Source: an uncultured Clostridium sp.
GTDB lineage: Bacteria; Bacillota; Clostridia; TANB77; CAG-508
Direction: 5' to 3'
Assembly: GCA_947648905.1 (NCBI GenBank)
Contig: CANSPP010000006.1
Location: forward strand, 1 to 64,000
Length of the DNA stretch: 64,000 nt
The notes beneath the pieces were generated by a model, which worked only from the letters and a program-made list of their open reading frames with translations, ran no database searches and was not told the DNA's origin. Shown piece by piece: positions 1 to 10,100 of this stretch. The stretch's first letter is position 1. Each line of letters opens with the position of its first letter. A program made the translations under genes and the position numbers.

Positions 1-59
1 TACCGCTTCGGTTTATTCTCTAAAGGATTTTATTGTTTACTTTTCAATGTACTTTTTCT

Positions 60-112
60 GTTCCGATATGCGGAACGATTTTTATTATACATTAACTTTA
101 TTCCTTTGTCAA
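60..112 (-). promoter_or_regulatory. Sigma-A type promoter with palindrome at the start site, firing out of the window
   Basis: On the minus strand TTGACA (107-112) and TATAAT (84-89) are separated by exactly 17 bases, a consensus vegetative promoter. Just downstream, where transcription should begin, lies a perfect inverted repeat GTTCCG-5 nt-CGGAAC (60-76). It could be a repressor operator or a 5' stabilising hairpin. The gene it drives lies left of position 1. No coding sequence is visible in 1-278. Confidence 0.8.
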
Positions 113-209
113 CACTTTTTTTAATTTTTTTCAAAAAAATTTTTTAGTATTTTTTTCCTGCTTAAAAATCGCCCTATTTTAAGCCTTTTTTAGACAAAAT
201 ATTTTTATT

Positions 210-250
210 AAAAATATAAAAAAAAATCCAACTTATTATAAGTTGGATTT
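210..250 (-). terminator. Rho-independent terminator
   Basis: A 12-bp perfect stem (224-235 with 239-250, three-base loop) is followed on the minus strand by a long U run, seen as an A run at 210-226 on the plus strand. It ends the transcript of the gene at 279-2060. Confidence 0.85.
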
Positions 251-278
251 TTAAAACACTTAAATATATAACTATATA

Positions 279-2060
279 TTAAGTCACAATTTTCATTATA
301 ACATATTTAACTAATCCTGTTTCATCATCATATTGTACTTCTACATTATATTTTTTTCTGTTATCCTTTTCAACAAAATCTTTTAATACTTTAACATATT
401 CTTCATTATTATTATTTTTATCTATTTCAATTTTTAATTCTGTACCAGAAATTGCTTCAAAGCTGACTAAGTTTTCTTGAAATACCTCAATTGTTTTCAG
501 CATTTCTTCATTGCTAAGTTCTCCAACTTTTAAAAATTGAAATTTAGAATTAAACCTATTCTTTTCAGCTTCAGTTATACCTGAACCTTCTAATCTACTT
601 CTATCTTGTTTAATTCCCAAAGCTCTTTCAACCTCTTGTATATCTTCTATTTTAATTTCTTCCTTTATACTTTCTATCTTTTTATCTAGATTTTCTTTAA
701 CCTTATTCAAAATAGAATCTAATTCTTCTTGTTGTAATGCATCTAGTTGAATACTATTTTTCTCTATTAATGTAACTTGTTTTTCAAATTCTTGTACTTT
801 TTTTATTTTTTGTGCTATCTTAGCTTCAATTTTATAATCTTTTATTTCATATGTTATAGTTGTATTTTTAGAAATATTATTTCCTGTTTCTTTTATAGTT
901 TCTATATTTAATGTATATGGCTCTTTTTCTTTTTTGTTTTCTATATTAACAGCAAATTCATTTCCATCGTTCTTTATTATAATATTTTGAACCTCATCGT
1001 CCTTTTCTTTTCTACTAAATTCTATATATTTCCCATTATCTTGAAAAACATCCATGTCTATTTGATAATCAGGTGTTTGAATTGATGTTCTTACTGTTTG
1101 CTTAGCATTTTCATATATTACAATTTTTGTTTCTTCATTTCCAATATTATTTTTATTAATATCTTCAATATTTTTTTCTATATTAGCTATAAAAATATCT
1201 TTTAAGTTAATTGGCTCATCAAAAATTGTATTGATTTCATTTATATATTGTTGTAAATATTCAATTCTTTTTAGTATTATTTCATCTTCTTTTGCAGCTT
1301 CTAGCACTTTTACATATAAATTGTTTAGTTGTTCTTTTGTTAGTGTTAGTGTATATTCATTAACAAATACTGGTTTTTGGTTAATTGTTATTTTTTGATT
1401 TTTTTGTTTTGTAAATTTTCCTGTTCCAACATTATCGGTAATTACTTTTGTATATTTACTTTTTAATAATTCCGTTTCCTCTTTATTAAATTTTACACCA
1501 TTTAAAATATTAAAATCTTTTTCTAGTAAATCTGGTATTTTTTCTATTTGTTCATCAGTCATTTCTGTCTTTTTTAAAAATTCTTTTATATTATTGTGTT
1601 CTACTAATAAATATTGGCTAAATAAATCTGAAAATTTTATTCCATAATTACTTTTATCTTGAATATATTCTATATTCATTATTTGTTCTTCATTATTTAA
1701 CAGTTTTATATTGTTGTAATTATACTCGTTTTCTTTATCATTTTGACTGTCGATTGCTATCTTCAAATTATTTATCGCATTGCTTGTGTTTTCAGATGTA
1801 GTTCCCAAATTTTCAATATAATTTACTTTGATTTCTGTGTTTTTTTCACATTTATTATTAATTACTTCTTGGTTTTCAAAGGTTTCAATAACTGTTTCTA
1901 GATTTTCAGCATTTTTGCCTAAATATTTCAAAAATAGAGTTTTATCTGATTTAAACATATCAGTCATTAGATACAATACAACAAATGCAGCAATTATAAG
2001 CACTAATATTATTACCATTAAAGCAATTATCATTTTCTTTTTTCCTTTTTTGGTCATCAT
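279..2060 (-). CDS. Membrane-anchored extracellular protein of unknown function
   Basis: 593 residues. A lysine-rich start is followed by one hydrophobic segment at about residues 10-32 and then a long hydrophilic Lys/Glu/Asn-rich chain. This fits a single-pass protein with its bulk outside the cell. Residues around 400-470 are rich in charged heptad-like stretches and may be coiled coil. I do not recognise a catalytic motif or a family with confidence. The start follows GGAGG with a good spacing, and two ATG codons stand side by side there. It lies 14 bp downstream of the rlmB-like gene and ends at a strong terminator, so it is probably the last gene of the lepA-rlmB transcript. Confidence 0.75.
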   Translation of the reverse strand: MMTKKGKKKMIIALMVIILVLIIAAFVVLYLMTDMFKSDKTLFLKYLGKNAENLETVIETFENQEVINNKCEKNTEIKVNYIENLGTTSENTSNAINNLKIAIDSQNDKENEYNYNNIKLLNNEEQIMNIEYIQDKSNYGIKFSDLFSQYLLVEHNNIKEFLKKTEMTDEQIEKIPDLLEKDFNILNGVKFNKEETELLKSKYTKVITDNVGTGKFTKQKNQKITINQKPVFVNEYTLTLTKEQLNNLYVKVLEAAKEDEIILKRIEYLQQYINEINTIFDEPINLKDIFIANIEKNIEDINKNNIGNEETKIVIYENAKQTVRTSIQTPDYQIDMDVFQDNGKYIEFSRKEKDDEVQNIIIKNDGNEFAVNIENKKEKEPYTLNIETIKETGNNISKNTTITYEIKDYKIEAKIAQKIKKVQEFEKQVTLIEKNSIQLDALQQEELDSILNKVKENLDKKIESIKEEIKIEDIQEVERALGIKQDRSRLEGSGITEAEKNRFNSKFQFLKVGELSNEEMLKTIEVFQENLVSFEAISGTELKIEIDKNNNNEEYVKVLKDFVEKDNRKKYNVEVQYDDETGLVKYVIMKIVT

Positions 2061-2074
2061 ATGTTTTCCTCCAT

Positions 2075-2827
2075 TTATTTCAATCTTTGTTTTACTGCTT
2101 CATATACTACGATTCCTGTTGATACAGAAGCATTTAAAGATGTTACTTTTCCTTGCATTGGTATCTTTACTAAAAAGTCACAATTTTTTCTAACTTTTTC
2201 GCTCATTCCATTTCCTTCGTTTCCTATTACAATTCCTAGTGCTCCTGTTAAATCTTGGTTATAATAGTAAGTATCTGTTCTTATATCTGTACCACAAATC
2301 CATAGTCCAGCTTTTTTCAATTTGTCTATTGCGTCAGTTATATTAGTTACTCTTGCTACTTTCATATGTTCTACTGCACCTGCAGATACTTTATTTACTG
2401 TACTGTTTACTGTTGCCGCTCTTCTTTTTGGTATTATCACTCCATGTACTCCTGCCGTTTCAGCTGTTCTAATAATTGAACCCAAATTGTGTGGGTCTTC
2501 AATTCCATCTAATATTAATACAAATGGTTCTTCGTTTCTTGCTTTTGCTTCGTCTAATATATCTTCAATTTCACAATATTCAAAAGGTGGCACTATCGCA
2601 ATAACGCCTTGATAGTTTGGTGTACTTGCCATTTCTTCCATTTGTCTTTTATCTTTTTCTACTATTATTACTCTTTTTTCCTTTGCGACTGCAATTATTT
2701 TGTTTATTGAGCCATGTCTTTCACCTTTTGTAATAAAAATTTTATTGATATCTTTTCCGCTTTCTAGTAATTCAAGCACTGAATTTCTTCCTTCTACTTG
2801 GTCATCAAAATTTCTTTCTTGTTTCAT
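2075..2827 (-). CDS. rlmB: 23S rRNA (guanosine-2'-O-)-methyltransferase, RlmB/TrmH family
   Basis: 250 residues, the usual length for the family. The N-terminal substrate-binding domain begins near VEGRNSVLELLE. The SPOUT knot motifs are present: DPHNLGSIIRTAE near residue 110, VIGNEGNGMSE near 200 and LNASVSTGI near the C-terminus. RlmB-type enzymes methylate ribose 2'-O of a guanosine in 23S rRNA with S-adenosylmethionine. The exact target nucleotide cannot be read from sequence. The gene lies 10 bp after lepA on the same strand, suggesting co-transcription of two translation-related genes. Confidence 0.9.
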   Translation of the reverse strand: MKQERNFDDQVEGRNSVLELLESGKDINKIFITKGERHGSINKIIAVAKEKRVIIVEKDKRQMEEMASTPNYQGVIAIVPPFEYCEIEDILDEAKARNEEPFVLILDGIEDPHNLGSIIRTAETAGVHGVIIPKRRAATVNSTVNKVSAGAVEHMKVARVTNITDAIDKLKKAGLWICGTDIRTDTYYYNQDLTGALGIVIGNEGNGMSEKVRKNCDFLVKIPMQGKVTSLNASVSTGIVVYEAVKQRLK

Positions 2828-2837
2828 ACTTTTCTCC

Positions 2838-4649
2838 TTATTCGTCGTCTAATTTTAGTACTGATAAAAATGCTTCTTGTGGGATTTCTACATTTCCTAT
2901 CTCACGCATTTTCTTTTTACCACGTTTTTGTTTTTCTAATAACTTTTTCTTTCTTGTTATGTCTCCACCATAGCATTTTGCTAGTACGTCTTTTCTCATT
3001 GCTGATATTGTTTCTCTTGCTATTATTTGTCCACCTATTGCTGCTTGTAATGGTATTTTGAATAGTTTTCTTGGTATTACTGTTTTTAGTTTTTCTACCA
3101 TTTTCTTTCCTCTGTCATATGCACTGTCTTTGTGTACTATAAAGCTTAATGCGTCTACTGGTTCTCCATTTATATGTATATCTAGTTTTACCAAGTTTGA
3201 TTTTTTGTATTCTTTGAATTCGTAGTCTAGTGAGGCATATCCTTTTGTTTTTGATTTTAGGTTGTCAAAAAAGTCATATATTATTTCATTTAGTGGCATT
3301 TCGTATATTAGCGTTACTCTGTTTTCGTCTAAATATTTCATATCGATATATATTCCACGTCTTCTTTGACATAGTTCCATTATGTTTCCTACGTATTCTT
3401 TTGGTGTTAAGATGTTTGCTGTTACAAATGGTTCTTCTATATATGATATTTCTTGTTGTTTTGGTAGGTCTTCTGGGTTATACAATTCGATTACTTGTCC
3501 ATCTGTTTTGTGCACTTTGTATATAACTGATGGTGCTGTTGTGATTAGTCCTAAGTCAAATTCTCTGTCTAATCTTTCTTCTATTATTTCTAAGTGTAGT
3601 AGTCCTAAAAATCCGCATCTAAATCCAAATCCTAATGCAACTGAAGATTCTGCTTCGAATTCTAGTGCTGCATCATTTAGTTTCAATTTTTCTAATGCTT
3701 CTTTTAAATCTTCATATTGACTTCCGTCTATTGGATATAGTCCACAATATACCATTGGTGTCACTTTTTTATATCCTTTTAGCGGTTGCTCTGCTGGGTT
3801 GTTTTTTAGTGTGATTGTGTCTCCTACGTGTATGTCTGATAGATTTTTTACACTTGCTGCTATATATCCAACTTCTCCTGCTTTTATTTCGTTTGCTGGC
3901 ATATAGTTTCCTGGCAAGAAGTAACCTACTTCTGCTACTGTATAATTTCTTCCTGTTGCCATCAATGTAATTTCGTCTCCTACTTTTACAGTTCCGTCCA
4001 TTACTCTTACATATGCTACTGCTCCTTTGTAGTTATCATAGTATGAGTCAAAAATCAGACATTTAGATTTTGCGTTTTCATCTCCTTGTGGTGCTGGTAA
4101 ATCTGTTACTATTCTTTCTAGTACTTCTTCTACATTTAGTCCTGATTTTGCTGATATACAAGGTGCATCTTCTGCTGGTATTCCTATTATATCTTCTATT
4201 TCGTGTTTTACCTCATCTACTCTTGCATTTGGTAAGTCTATTTTATTTAAAACTGGTAATATTTCCAGGTTATTATCTATTGCAAGATATACATTTGCTA
4301 GTGTTTGCGCTTCTACTCCTTGGCTTGAATCTACTACTAATATTGCTCCATCACATGCAGCTAAGCTTCTTGATACTTCATAATTAAAGTCCACATGCCC
4401 TGGGGTGTCTATTAAATTCAATATGTATTCTTGTCCATCTTTTGCTTTGTATATCATTCTTACTGCTTGGGATTTTATTGTAATCCCTCTTTCTTTCTCT
4501 ATATCCATATTGTCTAGTATTTGGCTTTCCATTTCTCTTTTTGATAATACGCCTGTCATTTCAATTAATCTATCTGCTAATGTTGATTTTCCATGGTCTA
4601 TATGTGCTATTATACTAAAGTTTCTGATGTGTTCTTGTCTATTATTCAT
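2838..4649 (-). CDS. lepA: Elongation factor 4 (LepA), ribosome back-translocating GTPase
   Basis: 603 residues, full length. GTPase motifs are clear: AHIDHGKST (G1), DTPGH (G3), NKIDLP (G4) and SAKSG (G5). The LepA-specific C-terminal domain follows, with [19 protein letters not shown] near the end. LepA acts on the ribosome during stalled or incorrect translocation. It is followed by rlmB, leaving a translation-themed pair. No in-frame CGG occurs in this long conserved gene. Confidence 0.97.
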   Translation of the reverse strand: MNNRQEHIRNFSIIAHIDHGKSTLADRLIEMTGVLSKREMESQILDNMDIEKERGITIKSQAVRMIYKAKDGQEYILNLIDTPGHVDFNYEVSRSLAACDGAILVVDSSQGVEAQTLANVYLAIDNNLEILPVLNKIDLPNARVDEVKHEIEDIIGIPAEDAPCISAKSGLNVEEVLERIVTDLPAPQGDENAKSKCLIFDSYYDNYKGAVAYVRVMDGTVKVGDEITLMATGRNYTVAEVGYFLPGNYMPANEIKAGEVGYIAASVKNLSDIHVGDTITLKNNPAEQPLKGYKKVTPMVYCGLYPIDGSQYEDLKEALEKLKLNDAALEFEAESSVALGFGFRCGFLGLLHLEIIEERLDREFDLGLITTAPSVIYKVHKTDGQVIELYNPEDLPKQQEISYIEEPFVTANILTPKEYVGNIMELCQRRRGIYIDMKYLDENRVTLIYEMPLNEIIYDFFDNLKSKTKGYASLDYEFKEYKKSNLVKLDIHINGEPVDALSFIVHKDSAYDRGKKMVEKLKTVIPRKLFKIPLQAAIGGQIIARETISAMRKDVLAKCYGGDITRKKKLLEKQKRGKKKMREIGNVEIPQEAFLSVLKLDDE

Positions 4650-4716
4650 ATTTCTTCACTTAACGCCTTTCTCTCAATTTTTGCCAAATTTATTTTAACA
4701 TACTATTTTTAAAATC

Positions 4717-5058
4717 TCAATAGTTTTCTAGACCATTATATAAATTATATACTTGTGTATATCCCATTTTGCATAATTCTTTTTGGGCTTTTTTGCTTCT
4801 ATGACCAGTTGAGCAATAGACTATTATTACTCTATCTTTATTCAATAGTTGTCTTTTAGCTCTAAGATATAGCTCATATTCTGGTATTGATATCGCATTT
4901 TCGATATGCCCTTCATTATACTCTTGTGGGCTTCTTACATCTACTACTATCGCACCACTTGATTTCATCCTTTGCAATTCTTCTATATTAATATCATTCT
5001 TATTTATCGAACGATTTGAACATCTTAATGCATTTTTAAATTTTTTCCACATATCCAC
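4717..5058 (-). CDS. Rhodanese-like sulfurtransferase domain protein
   Basis: 113 residues. After a short basic N-terminus there is one rhodanese domain: VVDVRSPQEYNEGHIENA is the CH2A-like region, and the active-site loop VYCSTGHRS carries the catalytic Cys near residue 82. Such single-domain rhodaneses carry persulfide sulfur, but the acceptor cannot be inferred. It stands alone between lepA and the DnaA-box region. It is one of the few genes here ending in TGA. Confidence 0.85.
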   Translation of the reverse strand: MDMWKKFKNALRCSNRSINKNDINIEELQRMKSSGAIVVDVRSPQEYNEGHIENAISIPEYELYLRAKRQLLNKDRVIIVYCSTGHRSKKAQKELCKMGYTQVYNLYNGLENY

Positions 5059-5523
5059 AGCCTCCTTTCGACATTTTCTTTTAAAATTCGCCTTATTCTA
5101 ATTATATGAAAAATAATCTTTTTAGTTACTAATATTTCTAAATTATTTCACAAATATTTCAAGTTGTTTTGTTGATTTCAATAGGTTTCGACTTATTTTT
5201 ACATTTTTCTATTTTTTTAGTTCAATTTTTCTTGTTTTTATTTCAATCTTGTTTCAAAATCATTACATTTTTTCATTATTTTTAGCATTATGTAATTTGT
5301 ATTTTTTCATTTTTTGCGCTTTTTATTGTTGATAACTCATTGTGGAAACTGTGGATAACTTTGTGAATAACTTTAAATAGTCGTTTTGCGTTCATAAGTT
5401 GTTCACAGTTGTTTTTGTTTAAAATAATATTTTTTATGTTTATTTTATTTTTAATCAAATTATGTGCACCTAAATATTTTTAGAGACAGACTTAGAAAGC
5501 ACTATTTGAATGTTTAATTGCAT
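5059..5523. other. Non-coding, AT-rich region with clustered DnaA boxes
   Basis: No credible gene. Within 81 bp there are five 9-mers resembling the DnaA box TTATNCACA. Two match consensus (TGTGGATAA at 5350-5358 and TGTGAATAA at 5362-5370). Three have one mismatch (TGTTGATAA 5327-5335, TGTGGAAAC near 5341, TTGTTCACA 5399-5407 in opposite orientation). Very AT-rich sequence flanks both sides. It could be an origin element, a DnaA titration cluster or a DnaA-controlled regulatory region. dnaA and dnaN are not in this window. Confidence 0.6.
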
Positions 5524-5567
5524 AAAAAAACTACCAAAGATTTAGATTTTTTAATCTTCAGCAGTTT
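5524..5567 (-). terminator. Probable terminator of the Panacea operon
   Basis: A two-part stem (AAACT/AGTTT outside, AAAGATT/AATCTT inside) is followed on the minus strand by seven U residues. It lies 17 bp after the stop of the gene at 5584-6000. Confidence 0.55.
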
Positions 5568-5583
5568 AAGATGTTTATTTTAA

Positions 5584-6000
5584 TTAATGACTATATAATT
5601 TCCCTTTAGCATCTATAAAAAATATATAAAATATTTTATTTATTAACTTTCCAATAATCCTTCCTTTAGTAGGATTATTATTAGGATATAATCTTAGTAT
5701 TGTATACTTCCCATCAAATTCTCTGTGTCCGTCAAAAAAATTAGGATCTATTTGTTTTTTTATTTCTACTTTAACATTTTCAAACCCTTTTTCTTTTCCC
5801 CAATTGCTTACAATAATATATGGTTCTGATGATAATTCTTTTAATCTTTGGTATAATTGTATTTTATCTCTATCTTCAAAATCTTCTTCATAATTTATAA
5901 AAGAAAAATTAAATTTAAAATATTGCGGTTGAAAACAGTTGGTACATGGTTTTTCTATTTTTATTTTGCTACTTTTGATTCTTTTATTGTTTTTAGACAT
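5584..6000 (-). CDS. Putative toxin partner of the Panacea protein
   Basis: 138 residues, no recognised family. The N-terminus is basic and holds a CTNC pair. The C-terminal half is a beta-rich stretch ending in IFFIDAKGKLYSH, in the style of small RNase or RelE-like folds, but I cannot assign it. Its start overlaps the end of the Panacea gene by 8 bp, so the two are translationally coupled. That arrangement and its size make a toxin-antitoxin module the best guess. The function is inferred from context only. Confidence 0.5.
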   Translation of the reverse strand: MSKNNKRIKSSKIKIEKPCTNCFQPQYFKFNFSFINYEEDFEDRDKIQLYQRLKELSSEPYIIVSNWGKEKGFENVKVEIKKQIDPNFFDGHREFDGKYTILRLYPNNNPTKGRIIGKLINKIFYIFFIDAKGKLYSH

Positions 6001-6496
6001 CTGTTACTATTTCATTTTCGAAATATGTTCTAATGTCATCTATGCTAATTACTTTTCTCCCTTGTGATACAGCGTTATCCCAAGGTCCATTTTTAACATG
6101 CGACATTTCTCTTAATTGCCAAGCAGTATAAATAGCAAAATTATCATATACCATATTTAATATTTCAGATATTTCTCTATTATTTTCTATATTTCTTATA
6201 TTAGACTTAATATTTTCGTCTATTTCTATCGTTATATTGTTTCTTCCGTTTTCTTTAAATCTATCATACACTTCTGCGACTACTGGTCCATGTTGCCAAG
6301 CCTGGATTTCTTCATTAAATAAAGTATTTCCCGTAATTGCTAAACATACACCTTGAGCATAGTATAATAACTTCTGTAATTTTAAATGTGTTATTCCTTC
6401 GTATACTTCATAGTCATCATTTGTTGCTTCATGTTCCAGCACTTCTGCATTGTTCTTTAAAATAAACCATATTGCAATATCTATAGCACTAAACAT
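5993..6496 (-). CDS. Panacea (DUF4065, SocA-like) antitoxin domain protein
   Basis: 167 residues. The features of the Panacea/DUF4065 family are visible: LKLQKLLYYAQG near residue 40, then EIQAWQHGPVVAEVYDRFK, then a C-terminal WQLREMSHVKNGPW stretch. Panacea domains act as antitoxins or adaptors that neutralise many unrelated toxins, and occur also in phage-related proteins. The gene is first in a two-gene unit with its own consensus promoter, followed by an 8-bp overlap with the putative toxin. Confidence 0.8.
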   Translation of the reverse strand: MFSAIDIAIWFILKNNAEVLEHEATNDDYEVYEGITHLKLQKLLYYAQGVCLAITGNTLFNEEIQAWQHGPVVAEVYDRFKENGRNNITIEIDENIKSNIRNIENNREISEILNMVYDNFAIYTAWQLREMSHVKNGPWDNAVSQGRKVISIDDIRTYFENEIVTDV

Positions 6497-6517
6497 ATCA
6501 AATTCCCCCTTACTATT

Positions 6518-6546
6518 TATATACTTTCTTATTTCAATTATGTCAA
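6518..6546 (-). promoter_or_regulatory. Promoter of the Panacea gene pair
   Basis: On the minus strand TTGACA (6541-6546) and TATATA (6518-6523) are 17 bases apart, about 20 bp upstream of the start at 6496. A GGGGGA-type ribosome site follows. Confidence 0.75.
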
Positions 6547-6725
6547 TAATTTTAATATAATCGTAATATAATTATAATACAACTGTAATATTATTATATT
6601 ATACCTCTATTATTTTGTCAATATGTCACGAACTTTTTTTCGCAATACATTTAATTGACTATAACTATTATTTATTAGTACAATATAATTTATACATTAT
6701 AAACTATTCTTTATCTATTTATCTT

Positions 6726-7028
6726 CTAAATTAACACAAAATAGATAATTGTTATTATTTCTAAAATCGTGATAAATGGAAAACCAATTACAAACCCAAG
6801 TTTCTGTGTCTTATGTCTAAAAGTATACATCCCTGCAATTGTTCCAATTCCACTTCCTAATGCAGTTATTATAAATAATGTTTTTTCTGGTATTCTCCAT
6901 GCTCCTTTTTTTGCTTTTTGTTTATCAAGCCACATTATAAAAAATCCAATTAAATTTATCACAATAAAATATATTATAATATTTTGGATGCTGAAAATTT
7001 CTTCGAAATTTATTTGATTTACTGGCAT
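6726..7028 (-). CDS. DUF1294 family small membrane protein
   Basis: 100 residues from the ATG at 7028, which has a GGGAGA ribosome site. A longer open frame exists upstream, but it overlaps the recoded end of polC and a repeat, so it is not used. The DUF1294 signature is visible: an N-terminal helix, then MWLDKQKAKKGAWRIPEKTL, a glycine-rich helix (GSGIGTIAGM), FRHKTQK and a last helix. The function is unknown. It follows polC on the same strand with a repeat in between. Confidence 0.85.
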   Translation of the reverse strand: MPVNQINFEEIFSIQNIIIYFIVINLIGFFIMWLDKQKAKKGAWRIPEKTLFIITALGSGIGTIAGMYTFRHKTQKLGFVIGFPFITILEIITIIYFVLI

Positions 7029-7060
7029 ATTTACATTCTCCCTTCTGAAACTTTTTTGCC

Positions 7061-7149
7061 CTGTCCCAATGATGTATTTTGCTCTGTCCCTAAAATATCC
7101 CAAAAATGTATTGGGACAAAAAGGAAACGTCCCCAAATGTCCCAAAAAG
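7061..7149. repeat. GTCC/GGAC palindromic repeat copy (polC-DUF1294 gap)
   Basis: Contains the family core GGAAACGTCCCC plus several inverted TGTCCC/GGGACA arms. It fills the space between the recoded polC stop (7151-7153) and the DUF1294 start. Confidence 0.75.
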
Positions 7150-7150
7150 T

Positions 7151-10100
7151 CTAAACAAACAAACTCATTTGATTGCTTTGGCTCATTCCTTTTAAGCAAC
7201 CATAATTTTTAAGTAAGTCTGTTACTGAGTTTCCTACCTTTGAACGTATTTTTAAGTCGTCAATAGACATAAATTTTCCGTTCTTCTCTAGCTTTTTCTA
7301 TACCTTCTGCTGCTACTGTTCCAAGTCCTGGTATACTGTTTAGTGGTGGTCTTATTTTGCCATCTTCTACTAAGAACTTTGTTGAGTGTGATTTGTATAG
7401 GTCCATTGGTAAGAATTCAAATCCTCTCTCATACATTTCTAAGACTAATTCTAGTATCGCATACATATTTTTGTCTTTGACTGTTGCGTTGTTTCCTTGT
7501 AAATCTATTTCTTTCATTTTGTTTTTTACTTTTTCTTTTCCAAATATCATACAGTCACTGTCAAATTCGTCTGCTCTGATTGAGAAGTATGCTGCATAAT
7601 ATGCTAGTGGTTGGTGTACTTTGAACCATGCTATTCTGAATGCGTTTGTTACATATGCTGCGGCATGGGCTTTTGGGAACATGTATTTTATTTTTTCACA
7701 TGATTTTATGTACCAGTCTGGTACGTTGTGTTCTTTCATCATATTTTTATATTCTTCCCATTTTGCTGGGTCTTTTAACGCTTTTCCTTTACGTACTGTT
7801 TCCATTATTTTGAATGCAGGGTTTGGTGGTAAGCCCATTTTTATTAGGTATATCATTATGTCGTCACGACAACATATTGCGTCTTGAAGTGTTACTGTTC
7901 CTGCTTCTATTAAGCTTTGTGCGTTTCCTAGCCACACGTCTGTACCGTGTGATAGTCCTGATATACGTATTAGTTCGTCAAATGTGGTTGGTCTTGTGTC
8001 TACTAGCATTCCTCTTACGAATTTTGTTCCAAATTCAGGTATTCCAAAGCTTCCTACTTCTGAATGTATTTGTTCTGGAGTTACTCCTAGCGCTTTTGTT
8101 GAACTGAATATTGACATTGTTTCTTTGTCGTCTAATTGTATTTTTGTTGGGTCTATGCCTGTTATATCTTGTAACATTCTTATTACTGTTGGGTCGTCGT
8201 GCCCTAGTATGTCTAGTTTCAATAGGTTAGCATCTATTGAGTGGTAGTCAAAGTGTGTTGTTACAATGTCAGAGTTTGGGTCATCTGCTGGATGCTGTAC
8301 TGGACAGAATTCGTATATTTCTCTTCCTTTTGGTACTACTATAATTCCACCTGGATGTTGCCCTGTTGTTCTTTTTATTCCTGTACAACCTGCTGCTATT
8401 CTTTGAGTTTCTGCTCTGTTTATTGGAATGTTTCTTTCTTCGTAGTATTTTTTTACATATCCAAATGCTGTTTTATCAGCAATTGTTCCTATTGTTCCAG
8501 CTTTAAATGTTGTTCCTTTTCCGAATATTACTTCTGTATATTTGTGCGCTTTTGCTTGATATTCTCCAGAGAAATTTAAATCGATATCAGGCTCTTTGTC
8601 TCCGTTAAATCCTAGGAATGTTTCAAATGGTATGTCCATTCCGTCTTTTGCAAGCTGATGTCCACAGTTTGGGCATTGTTTATCAGGTAAGTCAAATCCG
8701 TTTTTGTATCCATAGTCTGTAAAGTCTGAGTATTTGCAGTTTGGACATCTGTAATGTGGTGGAAGTGAGTTTACTTCTGTTATTCCTGTCATATTTGCTA
8801 CAAATGATGAACCTACTGACCCTCTTGAACCTACTATATATCCATCTTCATTTGATTTCCACACTAATTTTTGAGCAATTATGTACATAACTGAAAATCC
8901 ATTTTTTATAATAGAGTCCAACTCTTTGTCTAATCTTTCTTGAACTATTTCTGGCAGAGTGTCTCCATACAATTCATGTGCCTTGTTATATGCTATATCT
9001 TTTATTGTTTGCTCACATCCAGGAATATGTGGTGGGCATTTTTCAGGTGATATTGGACTTATTTGGTCACACATATCTGATATTTTATTTGTGTTTGTAA
9101 CTACAACTTCGTATGCTTTTTCTTCTCCTAGGTAACTAAATTCTTCTAGCATTTCTTCTGTAGTTCTTAAGTATAAAGGTGCTTGGTTGTCTGCATCTTG
9201 ATATCCTTGTCCCGCTTCTAATATTCTTCTGTAAATTTCGTCTTGTGGATCCATAAAGTGAACATCACATGTTGCAACCACTGGCTTGTTCAATTTTTCT
9301 CCGTAACGCAACTATTTTTCTGTTTATGTCTCTTAGGCCTTCTTCGTCTTTTACTACTTCATTTCTAATTAAAAATTGATTATTTCCTATTGGCTGAATT
9401 TCTAAATAATCATAGAAATTCGCAATTTCTTCTATTTCTTCATCTGTTTTTCCAAGCTCTATTGCTTGATACAATTCTCCTGCTTCACAGGCACTTCCTA
9501 AAATTAGTCCTTCTCTATATTTTTCTAGTAAGCTTTTCAAAATACGTGGCTTTCTATAAAAATAATGTAAGTGTGACAACGAAACTAGTTTATATAGGTT
9601 TTTTAGACCTACATAGTTTTTAGCTATTATTATTGCGTGATATGTTTTTAGTTTTTTGTATTCTTCTTTTTTTGCTTCTTCTGTTCTACTTACTTTGTCT
9701 ATATCTTCTAAATTCTTAGCTCCACGTTTTTTTAGCATATCAAGCATTACTTTAAATACCTTTACAGTTGTATCGACATCATCTAATGCTCTATGTGCTA
9801 CTTCTACTTTAATTCCTAGGTTTTCTGCAATTTTTCCTAATTTGTATTTTTTATATTCTGGGAATAAATCTTTTGCTAAACTTAAAGTATCTAAATATGT
9901 ATAATCAAATTCATATCCTAGATTTTTGGCATTTTGCTTTAAAAATCCAACATCAAATCCTGCATTATGTGCAACTATTACAGAACCATCAATAAATTCT
10001 AATATCTTTGGAAAGACTTTATCTATCGTTTCGGCATCTTTTACCATATCGTCTGTTATGTTTGTTACTTCTGATACTCTTTGTGGTATATGCTTTTCAG

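Noticed and set aside
7029..7199. N-terminal extension of the DUF1294 protein
   Set aside because: The extension reads through a dispersed repeat and the end of polC; the ATG at 7028 has a proper ribosome site.
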